Both the position numbers and the translations under genes were made by a program. Shown one piece after another: positions 1 to 8,825 of a stretch of DNA of 64,000 bases (its first letter is position 1; each line of letters starts with the position of its first letter). Source of the DNA: Leyella lascolaii (GTDB taxonomy: Bacteria > Bacteroidota > Bacteroidia > Bacteroidales > Bacteroidaceae); NCBI RefSeq assembly GCF_900079775.1, contig NZ_LT556049.1:1-64000 (forward strand), read 5' to 3'. Under the pieces are notes generated by a model. The model saw only the letters and a list, made by a program, of their open reading frames with translations. It made no database searches and was not told the DNA's origin.

Positions 1-1
1 C

Positions 2-199
2 CGTTCTTTCAATGTTATTGCTGCAACATTCTATGAACATTACGATGATATTCTTAACTTTTATAAAAATAGATCATCTAATGCTGCAGCTGAATCCTTT
101 AATGCGAAAATCAAAGCCTTCAGAGCATCACTAAGGGGTATCGTTGATGAAAAGTTCTTTCTGTATCGACTTGCAAAGATTTATGCTTATCCCCACTAA
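2..199 (+). CDS. Transposase C-terminal end, cut by window edge
   Basis: An open frame enters from the left edge and stops at 197-199, giving about 65 residues. It contains NAAAESFNAKIKAFR followed by RGIVDEKFFLYRLAKIYA, which resembles the end of the catalytic domain of ISL3-type (ISAon1-like) transposases, where the last acidic residue of the DDE triad sits in an AAESFN-like motif. The rest of the element lies outside the window, so whether it is intact cannot be judged. No terminal inverted repeat could be confirmed after the stop. The family name is from memory of the motif. Confidence 0.6.
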   Translation, partial: RSFNVIAATFYEHYDDILNFYKNRSSNAAAESFNAKIKAFRASLRGIVDEKFFLYRLAKIYAYPH

Positions 200-285
200 A
201 TTTCCACTGACCCCACAAAACACCTAAGAAGCGAGCTATAGAATAAGAAAAACAGTAAAATAGTTTATTTAAAAATCAAATTAAG

Positions 286-504
286 ATGAAAAAGAAAACA
301 ATTTACATGCCACCGTCTACCGAAGTTGTGGACGTGGAAACAGAAGGACACCTGTTAGCCAACACGTGGTCTACAAACAACGGAACGTCATCTGAAGGCT
401 ATATCATAAACGGTCTGCCTTCTGAGGAAGACGACCAGTGGGTGAGACCTGACTTTAACAACAGTGAAGAAAGCGAATCGAAAGGCTACAACGTATGGGA
501 TTAA
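286..504 (+). CDS. Small Bacteroidales protein of unknown function
   Basis: A 72-residue protein starting MKKKTIYMPPSTEVVDVE and ending KGYNVWD. Bacteroidales genomes carry many short proteins of this design: a lysine-rich start, a P-x-x-x-VV strand, a G/S/N-rich acidic middle and a tryptophan/aspartate C-terminus. They often lie just before a gene for a secreted protein, as here (54 bp before the next start). There is no signal peptide or membrane segment. The start is preceded by AT-rich sequence with no Shine-Dalgarno signal, as is normal for the phylum. The function is unknown. A peptide-precursor role is conceivable, but nothing nearby supports it. Confidence 0.6.
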   Translation: MKKKTIYMPPSTEVVDVETEGHLLANTWSTNNGTSSEGYIINGLPSEEDDQWVRPDFNNSEESESKGYNVWD

Positions 505-558
505 GCAAGACGGGAAAGTGGAAAAAAGATTAAAAGAGAACAAGAAAGGAAAGAGGAT

Positions 559-2874
559 ATGAAAAAGTTTACAATGTTTTTAGCAAGCGTCGCCACCGCC
601 TTATTCGGCTTTACGACAACCGCTTCGGCACAGTATGAGACGGAGCAGCAGATTCCTTGGGTTGATCATGCGTCTACCTTGGACAAGGCTCTTAACGCTC
701 CGAACGGAATATATCTGTGCTACATGCAGACCGTAAACGGCAATACGACATACAGCTTTGTCACTGCCGGAGGTAGGTTCGGCACACAGGCTGTCACAAC
801 AAACCGCGGTATGACTCTGATACTCGCAGCAGAGAGAGAGGATCAATACATGTTCCGTACAACACTATCCAATCCTAATGCGGACAGACAGAACTTCCTT
901 GGCTGTTATAATGGAGATGATACACCTATAATAGGGGGCAATAACAATACTGACGCCTATATGGACAATGACAACAACACATACTCTCGCTGGACCATTG
1001 CTGGAGCCGCCAACGGGTATGACATTTACTTCACCGTTCAGGACGGAGGACTATCATCCTCCCCTCACTATCTTCAGCTCAGGGACAACGGCTCTCTGTA
1101 TGTATCTGAAAACCGTCCTTCCAACAACGGCAAATGGCTTCTTATAGAACGGAATGAGTTCAGAGAGGTTATAACAGGTGTGACAGGACAGACCAATATT
1201 GAGGTGAGCGGACTGTTCAACAATACCCGTTTCATACGCTACATGGACGGAGCGTACTCCTGGACATGGTATGACATAATCAAAAACCAGCAAGAAAAGT
1301 ACGAGGACGAGCTGACAAAAAGCGGTCCGAACGGTCTTGGCATCTCCAGCCTCGGGGCTTATCGTGGAATGGCACCTAACGTTGAGTACGCCGGAGGGAA
1401 CGGAGATAGCTATGCGGAAAACTACGGTTCGTTCAGCGCAGGAGAGATGCGCGACCCCGTAATCATGCGTCAGCAGTATACAGGACTTAAAGAAGGAACA
1501 TACATTGTCACCGCTCAGGCATTCGTGTCAAACGATGCCGACGTCACGGCAGCAGCCAATTCGGCAGAGGCGGGAGCATATCTCTTCGCGTCAGGTTCGA
1601 CAGGCGAGCAGGACGGTGCGCTCATACAGCTCCTCAATGAAGCTGAACAGAACGATTTCACCACAAACTTCTACAATGCCCAGAAGACCTATCTCGGCAA
1701 CGACGCGTACTTCCGCGGCAACGTGGCGGCAGGTGAGTTCCTCGCGACAAACAACGGTACGATAAGCCGTGAGGACGCTATGTACAATCCGAACATGAGA
1801 AACCACATCATCACAATAGCCGTGAGAGTGAATGAAGGAGGACGTCTTGCCATCGGTGTGGCAAAGACCGAAAATGCAGGACGGGCTTACTTCGACAACA
1901 TAAGAGTGTGGTACACGGGTAACAACGAGTTCGGACTCGACGCATATAGCACAAACAGTACCACAATATCACCCGACAACCTCTACGGAATAGACAATCT
2001 GCAATACGGATATCCGCGTGTCTTCAACCTCTCACGTGACTTCGGAATAACCAAAGACAACGCCGAAACATACGAACCTAAGTGGGAAGCCCTCGTATCA
2101 CCGGTGAACCTGACCTGCACACAGGTATGGAACACATTCGGAAAAGGCACCCGGCTGAGCGAGCTTGTGGGTCTTGCGGAAGACGGACATGAGATGCGCT
2201 TCAAGACAGTAGACCTGTCAAGGGCTGACGAAACGGCAATCTACGCCGGCAAATGCTACGTCATAAAAGTACCGGAGGCGCCACAGATAGCACGCTTCAC
2301 GGGCTCCGACCCGACCCAAGCAGTGGAAGGCGTGGACAAACATGAGTTCAGTATATTCAGCACAGATCCTTTCATACAGGGCGACATCACCTACTACGGT
2401 CCGGTATACCAGTTCAACGGTGTGACACGCACATCGACGCTGGAAGGCCTTATCACCGCAAACAATGCGGGAACATACGAGAACGGCACCGTGACAAAGA
2501 TATACTACAGTCCTGACGGAAGCGGTGACGTGAAGTTCACGGGCTACTTCTACAAGCCGGCATCGGTAAGCAACGCCTACGTTGTGTCAAGAGGGAACAT
2601 GTATTTCCTCGGTAACCAGAGCTGGAAGAGCCTCACCGGAACAATGTGGACGCTCGAGGAGCTGAATCAGGAGAACAATAACAAACTGACATTCGACTTC
2701 GGTGACGGAGAAACGACCGGCATAGAGGACCTCAGTTCCGTTACAGATGACGCTTCGGAAAAAGCCGACGGCGTGTTCAACCTCAACGGACAGAAAGTTG
2801 CTGACGGCACTTCCACCGAAGGACTTGCCAAAGGAATATACGTTATAGGAGGTAAAAAGATTGTCGTGAGATAA
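559..2874 (+). CDS. Large secreted protein with type IX-like C-terminal tail
   Basis: 771 residues. The N-terminus is a clear Sec signal peptide (about 24 residues, ending TTTASAQ). The body is rich in Asn, Gly, Thr and Tyr and has no catalytic motif I recognise. A stretch near residues 265-440 resembles carbohydrate-binding or beta-sandwich modules of Bacteroidales surface proteins. The last 45 residues (GVFNLNGQKV, GLAKGIYVIGGKK, final VVR) match the C-terminal signal-like domain common in Prevotella proteins exported by the type IX system. PorU and PorV, which are encoded further right, would process such a substrate, so cell-surface location is inferred. It follows the small gene at 286-504 and is followed by a strong terminator. 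Confidence 0.7.
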   Translation: MKKFTMFLASVATALFGFTTTASAQYETEQQIPWVDHASTLDKALNAPNGIYLCYMQTVNGNTTYSFVTAGGRFGTQAVTTNRGMTLILAAEREDQYMFRTTLSNPNADRQNFLGCYNGDDTPIIGGNNNTDAYMDNDNNTYSRWTIAGAANGYDIYFTVQDGGLSSSPHYLQLRDNGSLYVSENRPSNNGKWLLIERNEFREVITGVTGQTNIEVSGLFNNTRFIRYMDGAYSWTWYDIIKNQQEKYEDELTKSGPNGLGISSLGAYRGMAPNVEYAGGNGDSYAENYGSFSAGEMRDPVIMRQQYTGLKEGTYIVTAQAFVSNDADVTAAANSAEAGAYLFASGSTGEQDGALIQLLNEAEQNDFTTNFYNAQKTYLGNDAYFRGNVAAGEFLATNNGTISREDAMYNPNMRNHIITIAVRVNEGGRLAIGVAKTENAGRAYFDNIRVWYTGNNEFGLDAYSTNSTTISPDNLYGIDNLQYGYPRVFNLSRDFGITKDNAETYEPKWEALVSPVNLTCTQVWNTFGKGTRLSELVGLAEDGHEMRFKTVDLSRADETAIYAGKCYVIKVPEAPQIARFTGSDPTQAVEGVDKHEFSIFSTDPFIQGDITYYGPVYQFNGVTRTSTLEGLITANNAGTYENGTVTKIYYSPDGSGDVKFTGYFYKPASVSNAYVVSRGNMYFLGNQSWKSLTGTMWTLEELNQENNNKLTFDFGDGETTGIEDLSSVTDDASEKADGVFNLNGQKVADGTSTEGLAKGIYVIGGKKIVVR

Positions 2875-2927
2875 GCTTATGATAATACACTCAGGCAGTA
2901 TGGCATCTCAGGATTAGTGCCGTCTGC

Positions 2928-2960
2928 AAGCCGGAAAGCCGTCCGCTTTCCGGCTTTTAT
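2928..2960 (+). terminator. Rho-independent terminator
   Basis: A 12-bp perfect inverted repeat (AAGCCGGAAAGC at 2928-2939 and its complement at 2945-2956) with a 5-base loop, followed by TTTTATTATAAAA. It lies 54 bp after the secreted-protein gene and probably ends its transcript. Confidence 0.8.
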
Positions 2961-3399
2961 TATAAAACCGGTTTCTCCAGGCAATGAAAGTGTGAACTCA
3001 TGTTGCTCTCGCTTGTCCGGTTTTTTATTAAAACAGACCGTTGAATCACAACCGCCACATTAACGAGAGAGCTTATCTGATGACGGAAAAAGGCATCGTC
3101 ACGGGCGTGGAACAGATGAGCGAGCCTGTATTGACCGCTTATCCGCTTGTCCATGCATACGTACCGCCAGGAACATGAAAGCAATTAAACACATATTAAA
3201 GCAGACAACTGTGCTTCCACAACCGTATGCCGGGATTACATTATAAAGCCCGATGAATCACGTAAAATTCAATAAACGACAAAAAAATGTCATGAAAAAC
3301 ACGTCGTTTTCGTATTTATCACGTCTTTATATATAGGAACAGCAACGACATCAACAGTCAGGCTGCACAGCTATACGAACATCCTAAAACGAGAAAAAA
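2961..3399. other. Intergenic region before the sigma factor gene
   Basis: No gene was seen. The sequence is AT-rich close to the next start (3290-3390). A promoter for the sigma/anti-sigma pair must lie here, possibly autoregulated, but no convincing TTTG / TAnnTTTG pair was found, which would fit an ECF-dependent promoter. Confidence 0.4.
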
Positions 3400-3924
3400 A
3401 TGTTGGGAACACTACGAAAAAGATTATCCGGAGACGCGCTGGAGCTGTTCGTAAGGGAACAGACAGACAATATGTTCAGGTTCGCATTCTTCCGTACAGG
3501 CGACAGAAGCACTGCCGAGGACATCGTACAAGATACCCTGCTGAGCGTATGCAGGCAGGGCAACAGACCGACAGAGCCGGAGAAACTGAAAAGTTATGTA
3601 TTCAAGGCTCTGTCAAACAGATGCTGTGACGCGGTACGCAAGCACAACACCACAACAGAACCTCTTACCTTCCGCATGGCAGAAACGGTCGAGGACAACG
3701 ATGGCAACGAGCGTTCGGCGGTGGAGGAATATACGCGCATCGAAAGAGTTCTGGGCGAAATACCGTACGAACAGGCAGAAACAATACGCATGCACATAAT
3801 AGACCGGCTGAAATTCACCGAAATTGCGGATATCACCGAAACGCCCGTCACAACGGTGAAATCAAGATTCAAATACGGAATTGAGAATATAAAGAAAAGA
3901 ATAAACACCCGAAAAAACAATTGA
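3400..3924 (+). CDS. ECF-type RNA polymerase sigma factor
   Basis: 174 residues, typical of ECF (group 4) sigma factors. Region 2 covers about residues 17-75 (LFVREQTDNMFRFAFFRTGD followed by the AEDIVQDTLLSVCR core-binding helix). Region 4 covers about 120-170, with the helix-turn-helix LKFTEIADITETPVTTVKSR. There is no region 1.1 or 3. It would direct RNA polymerase to a small regulon controlled by the membrane protein encoded next. The downstream gene starts one base after this stop, so the two are co-transcribed and probably translationally coupled. The regulon and inducing signal cannot be read from the sequence. Confidence 0.92.
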   Translation: MLGTLRKRLSGDALELFVREQTDNMFRFAFFRTGDRSTAEDIVQDTLLSVCRQGNRPTEPEKLKSYVFKALSNRCCDAVRKHNTTTEPLTFRMAETVEDNDGNERSAVEEYTRIERVLGEIPYEQAETIRMHIIDRLKFTEIADITETPVTTVKSRFKYGIENIKKRINTRKNN

Positions 3925-3925
3925 T

Positions 3926-5263
3926 ATGGATTGTAACAGTTTTAGAAAAAATGTGTACGACTTCATAGAAGGAAGCACAGACCAGGACCTGACACGTGAG
4001 ATGGAAAATCACGCAAAGGCTTGTAAAGAATGCGGAGAATTTCTGGAACAGACCGAGAAAGCCATAAGCATGATACGTCCGACATGCGACGTGAAGGCGT
4101 CGGACGCTCTGAAAGAGAAACTGAGAATGATAACCACCGGAGCAATAAAGACCGACAGACAGCGCAGAAAGACAATGCCTGTGTTCAGACGCTACGCTGC
4201 CATCGCCGCATCGGTGCTCGTTCTTCTGACAGGAGCAGCGGCAATAGGCGGCATACTGCTTAACAGCAGCACGGCAAACGCTGCGCCCAAAGCCATAACA
4301 AGTGCGCAGGCATCCGAATATTTCAGTAAAGCCGTACCACTGAAACAGTCGTCTGTACGCCTGAAACTGAACGTGCGCACCTCTCCTAACGAGAACTTCG
4401 CGTACGTGACACCTGTGAGCGGATTCGTGGAAACGGTACTGACATTTGTCAACAAGGACAACACCATGCTCTGGAGGATAGAGAAACAGAACGGACGCGC
4501 CATCGTCTGCGACGGTAACAGACAGTATATGTGGGGCAAGGGCGGCACAATGGGTTATGAGAGCGGAGCCGACTACGAGGGTTTCGCTGAAGGTCTTCTC
4601 ACTCTGTTACCGGCAGACATCAACATAATAAAAGGCTTGATGCGTACCTGCAACACCCAAAGCAGATACTCACTCGACACAAGCGACGAGGGAATAACAA
4701 TAACCGCGACCTCTCCCGCCATAGGAAAAGGGCGCGACGGGAAACCTCTGAACTCGGCGATAGACGAATCCGACAGCAAGACCGAGTACATATTCGACAG
4801 CAAGACGAAGATGCTGAAAAGCTACAACGTATGGATGAAGGTGATGGGCGTATATGTGAAGGTGATAGAGAGCACCTCTATAGAATACAATAAAAGCGTG
4901 GACGTGGCATCAATGCTGAAACGACCGGACAATATCAGAACATGGATTGACGTGACAGCCGACTATGGCATGTTCGCCGGAAGTACGGCAGAGCAAGCCG
5001 TAAAGAAGGTGTTCGAGGCTGTGACAGAAGGAAAGACACAGAGCGTAAGGAAAGTATTGTTCTGCTACGACATCGGAATGATAGACAGCCTGTACGGTGG
5101 AGCCGCCACCGTAACAGTTGGAAAGGCATACAAGGAAGGTACTTACGCTGGAGTGTTCGTACCTGTAGAACTGAAATACAAGGACGGAAAGGTGAAAAAA
5201 CTTACCGTCGCCGCACGCAACGACAATAAGGGCGGCGCATGGACAATAGACGGAGGACTGTGA
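3926..5263 (+). CDS. Membrane anti-sigma factor with zinc-binding N-terminus
   Basis: 445 residues. The N-terminal cytoplasmic part carries the H-x3-C-x2-C motif (ENHAKACKECGEF, about residues 30-42) of zinc-associated anti-sigma domains. One membrane segment follows at about 90-112 (YAAIAASVLVLLTGAAAIGG). The remaining 330 residues are exported and resemble the LolA-like or DUF2092-type periplasmic domains found in some regulators: beta-rich, with repeated acidic/aromatic strands. It should hold the preceding sigma factor inactive until an envelope signal is sensed. Position and coupling support the pairing strongly; the signal and fate (proteolysis or conformational release) are unknown. 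It converges on the glycosyltransferase gene to the right with a 15-bp gap. Confidence 0.8.
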   Translation: MDCNSFRKNVYDFIEGSTDQDLTREMENHAKACKECGEFLEQTEKAISMIRPTCDVKASDALKEKLRMITTGAIKTDRQRRKTMPVFRRYAAIAASVLVLLTGAAAIGGILLNSSTANAAPKAITSAQASEYFSKAVPLKQSSVRLKLNVRTSPNENFAYVTPVSGFVETVLTFVNKDNTMLWRIEKQNGRAIVCDGNRQYMWGKGGTMGYESGADYEGFAEGLLTLLPADINIIKGLMRTCNTQSRYSLDTSDEGITITATSPAIGKGRDGKPLNSAIDESDSKTEYIFDSKTKMLKSYNVWMKVMGVYVKVIESTSIEYNKSVDVASMLKRPDNIRTWIDVTADYGMFAGSTAEQAVKKVFEAVTEGKTQSVRKVLFCYDIGMIDSLYGGAATVTVGKAYKEGTYAGVFVPVELKYKDGKVKKLTVAARNDNKGGAWTIDGGL

Positions 5264-5278
5264 GAGACAGCCGTACCG

Positions 5279-6067
5279 TCAGCGGCGCAACAACGCTCTG
5301 ACAACGAACCAGAGATGCATCGCCACGGTGGGGAGCGTTCCGTAATGAACGCACATCACACGGAAGCGTTCCTTCAACGAGGCGCGGTGGTTCTCGGTTG
5401 TCATGCCTTCGGCAAGATAGTTCACCACAACCATGTTGACATTGCGCAGTGCGAGCCGCTCACGGGCGGCTCTTTTCATTATGCGTATGCACCAGTCTAC
5501 GTCGGCTGAGAAACGGTATCGCAGGTCGTAAGGCACCGCACGGGCTATGTCCGCACGTGCGTAGAACGCCTGATGACAGACGAGCATGCCGTGGCGGAAC
5601 GACTTCCAGTCGAGCCGCTCAGGCGGTGTCAGCCTCCTGTGCGCCACAAACCGACCCTCCATATCCACAAGATCGGTGTCACCATACAGCGCGGCGGGCA
5701 GTTCCCCGTCCGTCCCCACGCATGCGGCAATATCGCTGAGAGTATGCGGCGAAGGATAAGAGTCGCCCGCATTCATGAACACCACGTAGTCGCCGGTGGC
5801 TCTTCCCAACGCCTTGTTCATAGCGTCGTAAAGCCCGTTGTCAGGCTCCGACACGATGACAACCTCATGACCGCGGTCCGTGGCGTCAGACTCCGCCTTG
5901 TAAGCCCCGGCTATCGCCACCGTGCCGTCGGCGGAACCGCCGTCCATTATGATATGCTCCACATTGCGCCACGTCTGTCCCATCACGCTGTCGAGCGTTG
6001 TCTTCACCGTCCGCTCAGCATTATACGTACATGTGACGACCGTAAATCTTATGTTCCTACAGTCCAT
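5279..6067 (-). CDS. Family 2 glycosyltransferase (WcaA-like)
   Basis: 262 residues with the GT-A fold signature: FTVVTCTYNAERTVKTTLDSV at the start, MDGGSADGT, SEPDNGLYDAMNKAL, then the DxD-equivalent MNAGDSY near residue 100. This matches short-chain GT2 enzymes that add one sugar to a lipid-linked glycan in the cytoplasm. The hydrophobic end (MHLWFVVRALLRR) may touch the membrane. It lies 4 bp after the GT4 gene and is probably expressed with it. Donor and acceptor are unknown. Confidence 0.88.
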   Translation of the reverse strand: MDCRNIRFTVVTCTYNAERTVKTTLDSVMGQTWRNVEHIIMDGGSADGTVAIAGAYKAESDATDRGHEVVIVSEPDNGLYDAMNKALGRATGDYVVFMNAGDSYPSPHTLSDIAACVGTDGELPAALYGDTDLVDMEGRFVAHRRLTPPERLDWKSFRHGMLVCHQAFYARADIARAVPYDLRYRFSADVDWCIRIMKRAARERLALRNVNMVVVNYLAEGMTTENHRASLKERFRVMCVHYGTLPTVAMHLWFVVRALLRR

Positions 6068-6071
6068 TTCC

Positions 6072-7349
6072 TCAGATTATATATTTCTTCATGGCAGCCG
6101 TCTCGTTGTAAACCTCAATGTATCTCATTGCCACGCTCTGCTGCGAATAGTGCGTATGGACCTTCGACACAGCCGCTCTGCTCATAGCCTCATAGTCGTC
6201 ACCACACAACAGCCGGTGCATACCTGCGGCAAGGTCGTCAGCCTTTCTGAAGTCAGCCACATAGCCGTTCTTCCCGTGATCTATCATTTCAGGTATGCCA
6301 CCCGTACGGAATCCCACACACGGCACGCCGCATGCCATCGCCTCCATGATGGTGTTGGGCAGATTGTCCTCAACCGACGGCAGCACATATATGTCGGCGG
6401 CGTTGTATATTACGGCTATCCGCTTCTCGTCGCTTACATATCCCAAGGCGCACGTTTTGAGCGCGAGGCGTCCCGCCATATACTCCGACTCGCCGCCGAG
6501 CACAGCCACCACCGTACTCTCCTTCATCTCCGGATGGTCTGCCACGAGCCTGTCCACAGCCTCGATGAAATACTCCATACCCTTGCGGCGGTCGGTCACG
6601 CGGTGCGACACGAAGAGAATCACCTTCTTGTCCTCCGGCAGTCCCGTCTCCCTACGGCATTCCGCCTTGTCGCTCCGGCGGAAGAACACACGTCCGTCGA
6701 TGGCGTTCGGGATGCTCACTATGCGCTGTCCCTTGAGCAGCGCACTCTGCCGCGCCTGACTCTCGAGCCACCGGCTGCAAGCCACAAAGCATATGTTTCC
6801 TGCTGAATAAAGAGCTTTTTTCCTGCGCCATATCCTGTTTGAGAGGTCATACCTGGACCCGCCGTCAGGCAGAAGCGGACATCCGGCGCATCCGGTCTTG
6901 TAAGACATGCATCCCTCCGAGTAATGGCAGATGCCCGTGGCTTGCCACATGTCGTGCATGGTCCACACCACCGGCTTGCCGCTCTTCACTATCTTTCTGA
7001 TGTTTCTCAACGACAGCATGCCCTGGTTTATCCAGTTGAGATGCACCACGTCAGCCCACTTGAACTCCGGCAGCGACGTTATGTCCGTTCCGCAATTTGC
7101 GATGTCTATCTCGAAAAGATGATTTTTTGAGAACCGCAGATGATTGTATATGCACCATCTTTCCCACAGAAAGTTCCAGCGGGCGCGCATCCTGCCGGGC
7201 ACTTCCGCCACGGTGATGCTGTCGCTCTGCTTGTCACGCACAAGCATCTTTGCCTTCTCGCCGCTGTTGATGAGCGCCTCCAGCAGTCTTCCTGCGGCAA
7301 CCGCCGCTCCTCCGGTACGCTCGCTTGTATTTACAATCAGTACATTCAT
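6072..7349 (-). CDS. Family 4 glycosyltransferase
   Basis: 425 residues with a GT-B organisation. The N-terminal acceptor domain starts MNVLIVNTSERTGGAAVAAGRL, and the C-terminal donor domain has FVSHRVTDRRKGMEYFIEAV and the E-x7-E region VEDNLPNTIMEAMACGVP, followed by GFRTGGIPEMI. The middle has a Cys-rich stretch (HYSEGCMSYKTGCAGCPLL), common in Bacteroidales GT4 enzymes. It heads a two-gene leftward unit with the GT2 gene. Upstream lies the 66-bp repeat array at 7419-7646, whose units each carry a TATCTTTG box facing this gene, so the array may form its promoter and leader. Confidence 0.88.
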   Translation of the reverse strand: MNVLIVNTSERTGGAAVAAGRLLEALINSGEKAKMLVRDKQSDSITVAEVPGRMRARWNFLWERWCIYNHLRFSKNHLFEIDIANCGTDITSLPEFKWADVVHLNWINQGMLSLRNIRKIVKSGKPVVWTMHDMWQATGICHYSEGCMSYKTGCAGCPLLPDGGSRYDLSNRIWRRKKALYSAGNICFVACSRWLESQARQSALLKGQRIVSIPNAIDGRVFFRRSDKAECRRETGLPEDKKVILFVSHRVTDRRKGMEYFIEAVDRLVADHPEMKESTVVAVLGGESEYMAGRLALKTCALGYVSDEKRIAVIYNAADIYVLPSVEDNLPNTIMEAMACGVPCVGFRTGGIPEMIDHGKNGYVADFRKADDLAAGMHRLLCGDDYEAMSRAAVSKVHTHYSQQSVAMRYIEVYNETAAMKKYII

Positions 7350-7418
7350 TTTGCCTGTCCGACTTTTTCTCCATACTTAAGACTTCAAACGGGATTTCTG
7401 AAAACACCATATTGCTTT

Positions 7419-7646
7419 CCCGAGTGCAGCCTATCTTATGCAAAGATAGCGCAAACGAGTGGAATGAAAGCTTGCTTTCAGATTCCCGAGTGCAGCCTAT
7501 CTTATGCAAAGATAGTGCAAACGAGCGGAAAGAAAGCTTGCTTTCAGATTCCCGAGTGCAGCCTATCTTATGCAAAGATAGTGCAAACGAGCGGAAAGAA
7601 AGCTTGCTTTCACTTTCCCGAGTGCAGCCTATCTTATGCAAAGATA
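7419..7646 (-). repeat. 66-bp hairpin repeat array 1 (three full units plus part)
   Basis: Units begin at 7419, 7485, 7551 and 7617, an exact 66-bp period with a few substitutions. Read on the minus strand, each unit has arms AAGATAG and CTATCTT, a conserved GCTGCACTCGGGAA segment, a central dyad GAAAGC-AA-GCTTTC and a TTTCCGCTCG segment, and units are joined by TGCAT. The joint makes TATCTTTG, the -7 box of Bacteroidetes promoters, once per unit. The array lies between the outermost such box (7639-7646) and the GT4 gene it faces. Related arrays occur at 33313-33550 and 61894-62215. Because 66 is divisible by three, long spurious reading frames run through it. Confidence 0.9.
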
Positions 7647-8091
7647 CAAAAATGTTTTATTCAACCCACACCTTATTATATAATAATACAATCCCGTGAA
7701 AATAAAAAAAACGGCTGCCGCGCACCCCCATTATCCGATAAACACACATCAGTAAACCGCCCGCCGCTCCTCCGCCCCACAGTGTCAGACACCCTGCATT
7801 GCTACCCTGACAAAACCATGGCGACAATGGCATCTCATAAAACGTTAACATCCTTAAAATCAGAAGAATATATGAGAAGCGCTATAAAATATTCCCAAAT
7901 ATGCGGAAATATCGCATAAACCCCCTCCAGGCAACCCTTCAGAATGTCATAATGCTACCTATGGATGACAAATCATGCCATTATCCAAACCCACGGACGA
8001 CATTTCCGCACATTATGAACGTTGTGCGCGTACACAGATTATTGACATATGTCAAAAAAGAATTAAAAATATCATATTATATGTTTTATTG
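7647..8091. other. Intergenic region, no gene seen
   Basis: About 450 bp between repeat array 1 and the small-RNA promoter. It is AT-rich with no supported reading frame. The frames that cross it continue out of the repeat array and have no family resemblance. Confidence 0.4.
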
Positions 8092-8123
8092 TTTGCAGGT
8101 ATCAAAAAGCCTTTGTATCTTTG
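8092..8123 (+). promoter_or_regulatory. Bacteroidetes-type promoter of candidate small RNA
   Basis: TTTG at 8092-8095 and TATCTTTG at 8116-8123, separated by 20 bp. This matches the phylum consensus for the primary sigma factor. No coding gene follows closely; a terminator stands about 165 bp downstream. Confidence 0.7.
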
Positions 8124-8129
8124 CAACGT

Positions 8130-8323
8130 CAAAAGGTTAATAGATTGTTTAGGTTAGTAGTAATAGATTTAGGTTTTTAGTTATTAGGTTTAAGGTAAAT
8201 CAAAACGATTGTTTAACAGGTAACAATGCTGGGCCGTGAGGTTCGCATTTGTTTCGAAAATTTTTTTAGTTAAACATAGGAATATGTCACTGCTTGTTGA
8301 AAGTAGTGGCATTTTTCTATTTT
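8130..8323 (+). ncRNA. Candidate structured small RNA of about 190 nt
   Basis: The segment is bounded by a consensus promoter (8092-8123) and a terminator: a 10-bp stem (8286-8295 with 8301-8310, two G-U pairs), loop GTTGA, then ATTTTTCTATTTT. The 5' half is U/A/G-rich with repeated TAGGTT-like blocks. The 3' half has a hairpin near 8222-8257 in which AACAA-TGC pairs with GCA-TTTGTT around GGCC-GTGA-GGTT. No reading frame longer than 13 codons fits. It could be a free small RNA (6S-like by size only) or a leader whose gene was lost. The family name is uncertain. Confidence 0.55.
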
Positions 8324-8632
8324 AGACGGTTACAAAACCGACCGCTTCAACGGCACAACGTGAACCTCGTAGAATCACGTACGCAAGCCGGACATTCCAC
8401 CGGTGCGATAAAGACATTTACATTATATACCATCCACACTCCGTTCCACCGTCATACTCACGGGTTTCCTGTCTTATAGGAAATGCGGCGGGCTGAATCA
8501 GGAACAAACGCGAAGCAATACAACGACAGTTGTGCTGAAGAGCGAAAAAGCGCAGTTTTTTAAGTGAAAAACACGCTAAAATCTGCCGAATAGCTTAAAA
8601 TGAGCGATTTATAACGGTTTCACCTCAATGGA
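8324..8632. other. Intergenic region up to element 1
   Basis: About 310 bp with no supported gene. A short dyad (CGGTTACAAAACCG) sits at 8326-8340. The base composition is like the chromosome, and the AT-rich composition of element 1 begins after about 8640. Confidence 0.35.
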
Positions 8633-8645
8633 GGTAATGATTTAG
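8633..8645 (+). other. Proposed left end (attL) of element 1
   Basis: GGTAATGATTTAG, sharing GGTAATGATTT with 18181-18191 and followed by similar sequence (CTAATTTCTGCAATCTGC here, CTACTTCTCTAATCTGC there). It marks the switch to AT-rich cargo sequence. Confidence 0.4.
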
Positions 8646-8785
8646 CAACATTCCTAATTTCTGCAATCTGCGTACAGTTGCTGTCAAACAACTCTTCTTG
8701 GCTGCAAAAATACAAAAAAGAAGGAATTTACATGCCAAGATTGTTATAAAAAACATTAAAAGCAACAACAAATATTAGCAAATCT

Positions 8786-8816
8786 TTTGCTTATTTGTTT
8801 TTTTGCATTATATTTG
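8786..8816 (+). promoter_or_regulatory. Promoter of the lipoprotein cargo operon
   Basis: TTTG at 8786-8789, a 19-bp spacer, then TATATTTG at 8809-8816. This is an excellent Bacteroidetes promoter. Transcription should start near 8824, leaving a leader of about 225 nt before the first gene. Confidence 0.75.
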
Positions 8817-8825
8817 CAGCGAAAA

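Noticed and set aside
7140..7919. Long reading frames through repeat array 1, on both strands
   Set aside because: The 66-bp unit is a multiple of three and lacks stops in some frames, so repeats create false proteins with 22-residue periodicity; no start context or family resemblance.
8284..8325. 13-codon reading frame at the small-RNA terminator
   Set aside because: It coincides with the terminator stem and T run and is likely accidental.
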